A DNA stretch of 6,539 nucleotides from an uncultured Clostridia bacterium. Its GTDB lineage: Bacteria > Bacillota > Clostridia > Peptostreptococcales > Acidaminobacteraceae. Positions 1 to 5,455 of the stretch are shown here, in pieces (position 1 is the first letter of the stretch; each line of letters starts with the position of its first letter). The notes below the pieces were generated by a model. That model saw only the letters and a list, made by a program, of their open reading frames with translations, was not told where the DNA came from and searched no databases. The translations under genes were made by a program, and so were the position numbers. The stretch spans positions 1 through 6,539 of the forward strand of contig CALFKA010000235.1 in assembly GCA_937880545.1 (NCBI GenBank), given 5' to 3'.

Positions 1-45
1 CCACCGAGATCTACACTCTTTCCCTACACGACGCTCTTCCGATCT
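1..45. other. Illumina P5/TruSeq adapter contamination at contig end
   Basis: These 45 bases match the 3' part of the Illumina TruSeq universal (P5) adapter, ending in the familiar CGCTCTTCCGATCT. Genomic sequence starts at 46. This is read-through or untrimmed adapter carried into the assembly, not biology. It supplies the last codons and the stop of the apparent serS reading frame. The match comes from my knowledge of the adapter sequence; no alignment was run. Confidence 0.97.
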
Positions 46-983
46 AGACTCTGGAGGAGTCGCTCCACATCGTTGACCATATCTTGATGTTCCGCTTCAC
101 TCTCTTCCGGAAGCACGTACTTGACGAGCTCGACCTTTCCGAACTCATGCTGACGGATGATGCCGCGGGTGTCTTTTCCTGCAGAACCCGCTTCTCTTCG
201 GAAGCAACGTGTATAGGCTGTCATGTAGATGGGAAGATCGGTAAACGAATAGATCTCATCTCTCAGGTAGTTCGTGAGGGTCACCTCCGCTGTCGGGATG
301 AGGAAGAGGTCGTCCGATCCGACGTGATACATATCCTCTTCAAACTTCGGCAACTGCCCTGTTCCCGTCATGCTGGCGCGATTGGCGAGGACCGGTGTAT
401 TCATCTCCAGGTACTTTCCGGTATCGGTGTGAAAGTCCAGAAAGTAGTTAAACAGAGCACGCTCCAATCGGGCAGCGACGCCTTTAACAAACGTAAAGCG
501 CGAGCCTGTGACCTTGGCGCCTCGCTCAAAGTCAAGAAAATCTCTCTCTACCCCGATGTCCCAATGAGCTTTCGGTTCAAAGTCAAATTTCGTCGGTGTG
601 CCCCATTTGCGCTGCACCGCATTGGCGGAATCGTCGCTTCCCACAGGCACTTCTTCCTGAGGAATATTGGGCACGAAGAAGAGGAGGTTGTTCATCTCTT
701 CTTCTACTTCTTTAAGGAGTCCCTCTTCTGTCGAGATCCAGCCGGAGAGATCTTTGAGATAACTCAGGAGTTCACTCACGTCCTCTCCCGCTTTCTTTTT
801 CACGGGAATTTCTCGGGAGAGACTGTTCTGCTTTGCTTTCTTTTCTTCGAGAAGTACCAGGATCTCCCGGCGTCTCTCTTCCAGTGTTTTAATGCGCAGA
901 AGACCGAAGTCTCCCCCGCCCCGGCGCTCCACGCCTTTTAACACTTCGTCAAAATCTCTTCGAATGCGTTTGATATCGTACAT
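46..983 (-). CDS. serS: seryl-tRNA synthetase, C-terminally truncated by the contig end
   Basis: Class II aminoacyl-tRNA synthetase that charges tRNA-Ser with serine in the cytoplasm. The N-terminal arm, about residues 30-100, is rich in Leu, Lys and Glu, as expected for the tRNA-binding coiled coil. The catalytic core starts near 145. Motif 1 lies around 192-213 (EMNTPVLANRASMTGTGQ), the serine-binding TAE at 231-233, and motif 2 at 261-284 (FRREAGSAGKDTRG then RQHEFGKVE). Only residues 1-312 are genomic. The codon at 313 spans the junction, and the following DRKSVV and stop are translated adapter. The family is usually about 420-430 residues, so motif 3 and about 110 residues are missing from the contig, not necessarily from the organism. 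The ATG at 983 has AAGGAGG four bases upstream, overlapping the cupin stop. The gap to the cupin gene is 9 nt, and both lie behind a Ser T-box, so the gene is probably induced when uncharged tRNA-Ser accumulates. Confidence 0.96.
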
Positions 984-987
984 GGTT

Positions 988-994
988 CCTCCTT
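988..994 (-). promoter_or_regulatory. serS ribosome binding site overlapping the cupin stop
   Basis: AAGGAGG, a near-perfect Shine-Dalgarno, ends 4 nt before the serS ATG at 983. It overlaps the TAA stop of the upstream cupin gene (993-995), which suggests translational coupling of the two genes and fixes the serS start. Confidence 0.85.
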
Positions 995-1340
995 ATGTGT
1001 AAAGAATGAGCATGATATACTTCAGGGGAACATCCCCTACTGACTCTATAGAATGTGATTCACCGGTGCGACAAACAGATATATCTCCTGGCTCTAGAAT
1101 ATACTCTTTCTCCCCATCAAAATATAAAGCGCTGCCTTCAAGAATATAATATGCTTCCTGATCTCCTTCATGCTGATGAAGTCCGATTGAGTCTCCTATG
1201 GCTATGGTCGACATGCCATAGAGTCTTCCTTTTCCATGGAAATCCTCAGCTTCGAAGAATTCGGTAACCTGTACCGAACCTTTGCCTCCTTTGAGACCAG
1301 GGATGATTTTTCTTTTAAGTTCGTGATTTCTCTTAACCAT
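993..1340 (-). CDS. small single-domain cupin protein
   Basis: 115-residue single-domain cupin, probably a soluble metal-binding beta barrel. Cupin motif 1 is seen at residues 49-69 as G-x5-H-x-H-x4-E-x6-G, with putative metal ligands H55, H57 and E62. Motif 2 has P84-G85-D86 and the fourth ligand H96 (TGESH). The opening residues (MVKRNHELK, then a GGKGS at 18-22) match a widespread family of small Firmicute cupins of unknown substrate. The frame stays open upstream to 1529, but that extension is the T-box leader and terminator, so I start at the ATG at 1340, just downstream of the terminator, with a weak AGAGG upstream. It is the first gene behind the Ser T-box and sits 9 nt before serS. 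Four lines within it are about 43% GC, lower than serS. Its chemical role cannot be read from sequence. Confidence 0.9.
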   Translation of the reverse strand: MVKRNHELKRKIIPGLKGGKGSVQVTEFFEAEDFHGKGRLYGMSTIAIGDSIGLHQHEGDQEAYYILEGSALYFDGEKEYILEPGDISVCRTGESHSIESVGDVPLKYIMLILYT

Positions 1341-1350
1341 AATGCCTCTA

Positions 1351-1384
1351 ATAAAATAAAAAACCCGTCCCTTCAAGGGACGAG
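1351..1384 (-). terminator. intrinsic terminator of the Ser T-box
   Basis: A 9-bp stem, CTCGTCCCT (1384-1376) with AGGGACGGG (1372-1364), closes a TGA loop and is followed by TTTTTTATTTTAT. It starts 6 nt after the T-box motif and would be disrupted by the alternative antiterminator helix when uncharged tRNA-Ser binds. Confidence 0.92.
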
Positions 1385-1545
1385 CCGATACCCGCGTTGC
1401 CACCCTAGTTGATTCAAAAGAATCCACTCGTTCAATTCTGCTCAGAGGTAGATTCAAAGGTTCCTCTGTCCCTTCACAGCATCCAGGGACTCTCTGAAAG
1501 AGGGTTTGCCCCCTACTATGTCTCGTCAAAGCAGATCTTCAGTTC
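1351..1545 (-). ncRNA. Ser-specific T-box leader (riboswitch) of cupin-serS
   Basis: Cis-acting leader that binds uncharged tRNA-Ser and chooses between antitermination and termination. Reading 5' to 3', I see a GACGAGA/AGUA region low in stem I, the stem I distal part with CAGAGAGUCCC, and the specifier context GAA-UCU-ACC, with UCU (serine codon) at 1452-1450. A stem III hairpin GAUUC-UUUU-GAAUC follows, then the T-box AGGGUGGCAACGCGGG at 1406-1391 and a terminator. The UGGC of the T-box would pair with GCCA, which fits the G73 discriminator usual for bacterial tRNA-Ser. The specifier and the downstream serS agree independently, which makes the assignment firm. The 5' end is inferred from the promoter. 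Confidence 0.95.
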
Positions 1546-1551
1546 TCTGTG

Positions 1552-1581
1552 AGTGTAGCATAAGAACGCTTTTGTTGGCAA
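1552..1581 (-). promoter_or_regulatory. probable sigma-A promoter of the Ser T-box operon
   Basis: A -35 box TTGCCA (1581-1576), an 18-nt spacer and a -10 box TACACT (1557-1552) preceded by TGC, making an extended -10. Transcription would start near 1545, just before the stem I sequence. Short inverted repeats overlap the -35: TGTTGG (1600-1595) with CCAACA (1578-1573), and GCTTTT (1589-1584) with AAAAGC (1573-1568). They could be chance or an operator. Confidence 0.7.
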
Positions 1582-1610
1582 GAAAAAGCAACCCCCAACA
1601 CAAGAATGTC

Positions 1611-1955
1611 TCAGTAGTTACCCTTGCCTTTCAAGATAGCGAGGTATTTTTCCAGTTCCTCGATCTCATACTCTACTATCATCTTTTCCAGTAAAGAGGA
1701 TTCTTTCTTTCCTGATGCATGATATACATCAAATGCCTCATAGTATTTTTGACGATCAGTGTATTTGATATCAACCGGAAGGAAACCGTGGCGGATGAGT
1801 TCAAAATTCATGATCAGCCGCCCTGTGCGACCATTGCCATCAATAAATGGATGAATCGCTTCGAACGCCAGATGGAATTGAGCGGCAGCCGTGATCAAAT
1901 GCTTCTCATCTTTCCCTACGTTGTCAAATGCTATTGGCTCTTCCCTTGTTCTTTT
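1611..1955 (-). pseudogene. fic remnant: C-terminal part of a Fic-domain AMPylase, 5'-truncated
   Basis: The frame encodes the catalytic end of a Fic protein. The active-site loop HPFIDGNGRTGR is intact, with catalytic His and the phosphate-binding GNGR. After it come helices (LIMNFELIRHG, DRQKYYEAFDVYH) typical of the C-terminal end of Fic enzymes. In frame, the homology-like stretch extends upstream past the TTG at 1898 (EEPIAFDNVGKDEKH) to a TGA at 1958-1956. No ATG or convincing ribosome binding site precedes it. The upp stop lies at 2002-2000, so there is no room for the usual 150 or so N-terminal residues, including the target flap and an N-terminal inhibitory helix. A 21-codon frame (ATG at 1996, ending 1931) fills the gap in another frame and may be a frameshifted scrap of the same gene. 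GC is about 41%. I call it a decayed remnant. A functional 95-residue product from the TTG is possible but unlikely. Confidence 0.75.
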
Positions 1956-1999
1956 TCATAACTAAGATCAAGGAAACGGAGAGACTCAACTGTCATGGG

Positions 2000-2638
2000 T
2001 TATTTCGTTCCAAAGAGACGATCCCCTGCATCGCCAAGACCCGGGACAATGTAGGCGTCTTCATTGAGCACTTTGTCGACCGCTGCGCAGAAGATAGATA
2101 CATCGGGGTGCGCTTTATGAAGCACATCAATACCTACAGTAGAAGCGATGATGCAGACCCATTTGATATTCTTTGCGCCCCGCTGTTTAAGAAAATCCAC
2201 TGCAGCGATGGCACTTCCCCCCGTAGCGAGCATTGGGTCAAGAAGAATGACTTCGCTCTCGGAGATATCCTCCGGCAGTTTGCAGTAGTACTCGACAGGA
2301 TCATGGGTGTCGTGGTCTCGGTAAAGTCCGATATGACCTACCCTTGCATGCGGAAGGAGCTTCTGCATGCCGCTGACCATGCCAAGTCCCGCCCGCAGGA
2401 TGGGAACCAGGGAGATCTTCTGATCAGCCAGTTTCCAGGCTTTGGTGGGACAGATGGGTGTCACGATGTCCACTTCTTTCAAAGGGAGAGTCCTCGTCAC
2501 TTCGTAGGCCATCAGCATGGAGAGCTCTTCCGTGAGTTCTCGGAAGTCCTTGCTGATCGTCTCTACATCCCGAAGAAGGGTCACTTTGTGCTGAATTAAG
2601 GGGTGGTTGAAGATGAATACGTTGTTTTCTCGTTCCAT
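2000..2638 (-). CDS. upp: uracil phosphoribosyltransferase
   Basis: Pyrimidine salvage enzyme that makes UMP from uracil and PRPP in the cytosol. At 212 residues it is full length for the family (about 208-210). The PRPP-binding loop is at 130-142 (VILLDPMLATGGS), the uracil-binding C-terminal segment at 197-206 (IVPGLGDAGD), and the PILRAGLGM segment at 79-87. One deviation is ASTVGI at 165-170, where the enzymes I know usually have an APEG-type sequence after the preceding beta strand. The ATG at 2638 has only a weak ribosome binding site (AGAAG). Its upstream neighbour ends 6 nt before it, which suggests cotranscription and translational coupling from the promoter at about 2970. No convincing terminator follows the stop. 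Confidence 0.96.
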   Translation of the reverse strand: MERENNVFIFNHPLIQHKVTLLRDVETISKDFRELTEELSMLMAYEVTRTLPLKEVDIVTPICPTKAWKLADQKISLVPILRAGLGMVSGMQKLLPHARVGHIGLYRDHDTHDPVEYYCKLPEDISESEVILLDPMLATGGSAIAAVDFLKQRGAKNIKWVCIIASTVGIDVLHKAHPDVSIFCAAVDKVLNEDAYIVPGLGDAGDRLFGTK

Positions 2639-2644
2639 AGGCTT

Positions 2645-2947
2645 CTACAGAGTCTCACCGGACTCTGTTTCTCCTTTCGTCTCGTCCTGAGGAATCTCGT
2701 GTTCATAGAGAAGAATCTTTTCTATCTCCTCTTCTTTTAATAGACGGAAGAGACGTCCCTTGGCCTTATCAAGCGCCTCAGCAAGCTTTTTACCTCGCTT
2801 ACCTGCAGCTTTCGCAAGCTCTTTTTCACCGAGAGGGGCTTCCAGAGAGATCCCATAATAGTCTCTAAGAAGCTGAGCTTCTTCCTCTCGGAAGGCCTCC
2901 TTCAAGATCCCTTCAATTCTCTCCCAGTTCAGGCTTGTGTATTCCAC
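2645..2947 (-). CDS. small acidic-tailed protein with a sigma-70 region 4-like HTH segment
   Basis: 100-residue protein of unknown function, highly charged. Residues about 25-70 read like a divergent sigma-70 region 4: a helix ending in LLRDYYGI, then LGEKELAKAAGK, RGKKLAEALD and KAKGRLFRLL. This parallels the pattern of a sigma helix, a Tyr/Phe-Gly, a helix-turn-helix opener LxEIxxxLG, and an A-x-x-x-L-R ending. Residues 84-100 form an acidic, probably disordered tail. There is no sigma region 2, so it is not a complete sigma factor. It could be a DNA-binding regulator, a sigma/anti-sigma-type accessory, or a chance resemblance. The start is GTG at 2947, with AGGAG 5 nt upstream. The stop (TAG, 2645) is 6 nt before upp. 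A consensus -10 lies immediately upstream, so it is the first gene of an upp transcription unit. Confidence 0.75.
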   Translation of the reverse strand: MEYTSLNWERIEGILKEAFREEEAQLLRDYYGISLEAPLGEKELAKAAGKRGKKLAEALDKAKGRLFRLLKEEEIEKILLYEHEIPQDETKGETESGETL

Positions 2948-2968
2948 GTCGTCTCCTCTTTCTTATCC

Positions 2969-2974
2969 ATTATA
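2969..2974 (-). promoter_or_regulatory. -10 box of the promoter for the small HTH-like gene and upp
   Basis: A perfect TATAAT sits 22 nt before the GTG at 2947. The -35 region 17-18 nt upstream (TTCGCTC) is poor, so an activator or another feature may help. The start of transcription would fall near 2962, giving a leader of about 15 nt that contains the AAGAGGAG ribosome binding site. The promoter lies in the short gap after trpB and would separate the two units. Confidence 0.6.
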
Positions 2975-3016
2975 GAACAATTTCTTTCAGAGAGCGAAAA
3001 AATCATCAGAGCGGGT

Positions 3017-4396
3017 TTAGAACTCTTCCGACTGAGGCGGGAGAGCACGAAAGGACTGCTGCAGATCACCCTCCGTAAGACCTGTGTTTTCAAGAAGGCC
3101 TTTGTGGAACGCCTGATAGGCGGCGAGGTCAAAAGTGCCCGTTCCCGTCAGGCCAAAGACGATGACTTTCTTTTCTCCACTCTCTTTGCACTTGAGGGCT
3201 TCCTCCACCGCTGCCTTGATGGCATGGGCTGACTCGGGAGCAGGGAGAAGGCCTTCACACCTGGCAAAACGCACGGCGGTCTCGAAGACGTCCTTCTGAC
3301 CATAGCTTCTTGCTTCTTCGATAAAGCAGTCGTGATAAAGTTGCGAGAGGATCGGGCTCATGCCGTGGTAACGCAGCCCTCCGGCATGACCGGCAGGGGG
3401 AACAAAGGTAGCACCAAGTGTGTACATCTTGGCAAGCGGAGTTACTTTCCCCGCGTCACAGTAATCATAGGCAAACTTGCCCTTTGTGAGGGAGGGACAC
3501 GACGCCGGCTCCACTGCGATAAAATAAGGTGCTTTCTTCCCCGCGAGCTTGTCACCGATAAAGCCTGCGAGGAGCCCACCGAGATTGGAGCCACCTCCTG
3601 CACAGCCGATGACGATATCCGCCTCTACCTCTAAGTGGTCGAGCGCCGTTCTCGTCTCAAGCCCGATAACTGACTGATGCAAAAGGACCTGATTTAACAC
3701 ACTTCCCAAAGTGTAGCGGTAGCCCGGAGTATTCATCGACACCTCCAAGGCTTCGGAGATGGCCATGCCCAGGGAACCCGAACTCTCCGGATCTTTCTCC
3801 AGAAAGGAGCGTCCCATCTTTGTCATACTCGAGGGAGAAGGGGTTACCGTTGCCCCATAGGTCTCCATCAGGACTTTTCGGTAAGGCTTCTGCTGCGCGG
3901 AGCAGCGCACCATGAAGACCTTGAGGTCAAGCCCAAAGTACGCACACGCCATCGAGAGCGCAGTGCCCCACTGACCGGCACCTGTCTCTGTGGTGACACC
4001 CTTAAGACCTTGCTCTTTAGCATAATACGCCTGCGCAATGGCGGAGTTGAGTTTGTGGGAGCCGGAGGTATTTCCTCCTTCGTACTTGTAGTAGATCTCT
4101 GCGGGTGTATCGAGTTCTTTTTCAAGACAGTACGCTCTTACCAGGGGTGAAGGACGATACATCCGAAAGAAGGCTTGCACCTCTTCCGGGATCGGTATAA
4201 AGCGGTCGGTATCATTGAGCTCCTGTCTGGCAAGTTCGGTGCAGAAGATGGGTTCGAGATCCTCTACCGTGACGGGTTTAAGGGTGGTCGGGTGCAGAAG
4301 AGGGCGGTGATCAGTCTTCATGTCGGCGCGCACATTGTAGAATGCCTTCGGTAGCTCACTCTCGGGGAGATACGTCTTGTACGGAATGTGTTTCAT
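3017..4396 (-). CDS. trpB: TrpB2-type tryptophan synthase beta chain (PLP enzyme)
   Basis: PLP-dependent beta-replacement enzyme that condenses indole with L-serine to give L-tryptophan. At 459 residues it is longer than the standard TrpB (about 400) and has the extended N-terminus of the TrpB2 or TrpB-like family. The Schiff-base lysine is K115 in GSHKLNSA. The catalytic glutamate is E137 in TETGAGQWG. The phosphate-binding loop is GGGSN at 267-271, and GLTGTGTFDL (415-424) closes the C-terminal core. No trpA or other trp gene is visible beside it, so it may act alone as an indole-salvage synthase, or trpA may lie elsewhere. A Trp T-box with UGG specifier lies directly upstream, which strongly supports a role in tryptophan supply rather than another serine reaction. 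The ATG at 4396 has a weak purine-rich site (GAGAGAAAGAG), 29 nt after the T-box terminator. Confidence 0.93.
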   Translation of the reverse strand: MKHIPYKTYLPESELPKAFYNVRADMKTDHRPLLHPTTLKPVTVEDLEPIFCTELARQELNDTDRFIPIPEEVQAFFRMYRPSPLVRAYCLEKELDTPAEIYYKYEGGNTSGSHKLNSAIAQAYYAKEQGLKGVTTETGAGQWGTALSMACAYFGLDLKVFMVRCSAQQKPYRKVLMETYGATVTPSPSSMTKMGRSFLEKDPESSGSLGMAISEALEVSMNTPGYRYTLGSVLNQVLLHQSVIGLETRTALDHLEVEADIVIGCAGGGSNLGGLLAGFIGDKLAGKKAPYFIAVEPASCPSLTKGKFAYDYCDAGKVTPLAKMYTLGATFVPPAGHAGGLRYHGMSPILSQLYHDCFIEEARSYGQKDVFETAVRFARCEGLLPAPESAHAIKAAVEEALKCKESGEKKVIVFGLTGTGTFDLAAYQAFHKGLLENTGLTEGDLQQSFRALPPQSEEF

Positions 4397-4425
4397 CTCT
4401 TTCTCTCTTTCCGGACATAGGCATC

Positions 4426-4467
4426 AAAAAAGCCCCTGTCCACAGTTTGATTGCTGGGACAAGAGCT
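4426..4467 (-). terminator. intrinsic terminator of the Trp T-box
   Basis: An 11-bp stem, AGCTCTTGTCC (4467-4457) with GGACAGGGGCT (4441-4431), includes G-T pairs and is followed by TTTTT. The 15-nt loop can extend the stem slightly. It competes with the antiterminator formed by the T-box bases just upstream. Confidence 0.92.
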
Positions 4468-4688
4468 TGAGCTCCTGCGGTACCACCCGGCTTGGTGGAT
4501 ATAATCCACCCACTCACAGTGCACCAACATGCACCTGCCTCCTGACGCGAGGCTGTCGTCTAGGCTACTCTCTTTGCGATTTCGCTTCGCCCTCCCCGGA
4601 CCATTCGGACAGTTTGCCGTGTCACCTTCTCACCACCAGGCGACTCTCTGAAACGGATCCACTATCGTACTCTCCCGGATCATCGGTT
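4426..4688 (-). ncRNA. Trp-specific T-box leader (riboswitch) of trpB
   Basis: tRNA-Trp-sensing leader. 5' to 3': the GAUGAUCCGGGAGAGUA region of stem I (with AGUA), the distal stem I arm CAGAGAGUCGCCU with AGGUGAC, and the specifier context GAA-UGG-UCC. UGG, the only Trp codon, is at 4603-4601. A stem III hairpin GGUGGAU-UAU-AUCCACC occupies 4510-4494, the T-box GGGUGGUACCGC 4488-4477, and the terminator follows. Specifier and regulated gene agree. Uncharged tRNA-Trp is expected to pair with UGG and the UGGU bulge and allow read-through into trpB. The 5' end is inferred from the promoter. Confidence 0.95.
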
Positions 4689-4694
4689 TTGCTT

Positions 4695-4723
4695 ATCCTA
4701 CACCCGTGTGGCAGTTTTGTAAA
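4695..4723 (-). promoter_or_regulatory. probable sigma-A promoter of the Trp T-box
   Basis: The -35 is TTTACA (4723-4718), the spacer 17 nt and the -10 TAGGAT (4700-4695), with transcription starting near 4688. It sits 22 nt after the stop of the FNR-like gene, in a stretch with no terminator, so some read-through from the upstream operon into the T-box is also possible. Confidence 0.65.
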
Positions 4724-4744
4724 GAGGTTTCTTTATTTTTATAT

Positions 4745-5437
4745 TTATCCTTCGATCTCATACTCGTCGAGCGCATCCGGATCAAGGATTATGATCTTTC
4801 TGTGGCCTTTCAATCGGAGGAGTCCCTCCTCCTGAAGTTCCGACAGTTTTCTACTTAGGGTCTCCTGACTCATGCCGAGCTGGGAGGCAAAGTCTCCCTT
4901 TGTCATGGGGAGGTTGATCTCTTTTTTCCCATCCGCCAGTTCAAGAAGAGCGTCAATGAGGCGCCGAGTGACCGACGTCAGACTGATAGATTCAATCCGA
5001 CTCTCTGCCTTTTCGAGTCTTCTCGATAGTTCGTCCATCACTTTAAAAGCGATGGAAGGGTATTTGCTCATCAGCTCTTTGAGTTTTTGGCCTTGAAGAG
5101 TGCAGAGTGTGCTGTCTTCGATGGCTTCGGCATAATCGGTCAGAGGAAGAGACGAAAAGAGGGAAAGTTCACCAATAAACTCTCCCATACCGATCACTTC
5201 AAGGACTTGCTCTTTTCCGCTCTCGCTTAGGCGGTATCGTTTGACCTTGCCGGTGTAGAGGACGAATAGTGTTCCTCCCTCGTCACCCGCTCCGTAGACC
5301 ATCTCGCCCTTTTTGAGTTCCCTTGAAGCGGCAATATGCGCAATCTCCGACATTTCTACCGGGTTGAGTCCTTTAAAGATCGGCACATGCTCTAAGCATC
5401 CGCGATGGCCTTCACAACTGGGGCAACTGTGTGTCAT
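4745..5437 (-). CDS. Crp/Fnr-family regulator with N-terminal cysteine cluster
   Basis: 230-residue DNA-binding transcription factor. The cyclic-nucleotide-binding-like beta roll spans about 15-120, the long dimerisation helix about 122-150, and the C-terminal winged helix about 155-225. The recognition helix reads MSQETLSRKLSEL (189-201). Its E, S and R match the FNR-type E..SR, so a TTGAT-type half site is likely. The N-terminus carries C5, C8 and C14 (CPSC then EGHRGC), with another Cys at 112. This resembles the cysteine cluster of FNR/Flp-like proteins and suggests an Fe-S cluster, a metal site or a disulfide switch; which of these cannot be told. The ATG at 5437 has AGAGGAG 8 nt upstream. 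It lies 18 nt after the metal ATPase stop, probably the same operon, so it may regulate the ATPase. No FNR box is visible upstream of the regulator within the gap. Confidence 0.93.
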   Translation of the reverse strand: MTHSCPSCEGHRGCLEHVPIFKGLNPVEMSEIAHIAASRELKKGEMVYGAGDEGGTLFVLYTGKVKRYRLSESGKEQVLEVIGMGEFIGELSLFSSLPLTDYAEAIEDSTLCTLQGQKLKELMSKYPSIAFKVMDELSRRLEKAESRIESISLTSVTRRLIDALLELADGKKEINLPMTKGDFASQLGMSQETLSRKLSELQEEGLLRLKGHRKIIILDPDALDEYEIEG

Positions 5438-5445
5438 GAAACACT

Positions 5446-5452
5446 CTCCTCT
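5446..5452 (-). promoter_or_regulatory. ribosome binding site of the FNR-like gene
   Basis: AGAGGAG lies 8 nt before the ATG at 5437, within the 18-nt gap after the ATPase stop. It supports the chosen start, which keeps the N-terminal cysteines in the protein. Confidence 0.75.
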
Positions 5453-5455
5453 AAA

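Noticed and set aside
84..941. 285-codon plus-strand reading frame opposite serS
   Set aside because: It lies entirely antisense to a strongly recognised serS, has no recognisable family and no supporting ribosome binding site. It is a mirror of the codon bias of serS.
1341..1529. 63-residue N-terminal extension of the cupin frame
   Set aside because: The bases are the Ser T-box leader with its terminator, so the frame is open by chance. The family length is reached from the ATG at 1340.
1611..1955. Fic/Doc toxin-antitoxin module
   Set aside because: No antitoxin gene is next to it, and the Fic part is truncated at its 5' end. A remnant is the simpler explanation.
1931..1996. 21-codon peptide starting with ATG just after upp
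   Set aside because: Too short, no clear ribosome binding site, and it sits where the fic 5' end is decayed. It is mentioned only as a possible frameshift scrap.
1928..2599. 223-codon plus-strand reading frame opposite upp
   Set aside because: It is antisense to the clear upp gene; its translation shows no domain I recognise.
3001..3035. Possible terminator after trpB
   Set aside because: There is a T-run, but the potential stem (AGAG/CTCT) is too weak and the loop too long to call an intrinsic terminator.
3868..4125. Short minus-strand frames inside trpB (also at 2929-3132)
   Set aside because: They are out-of-frame shadows of trpB with low-complexity Ser/Arg-rich translations and no ribosome binding site.
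4377..4835. 152-codon plus-strand frame across the trpB leader
   Set aside because: It covers the Trp T-box RNA in antisense and has no family resemblance.
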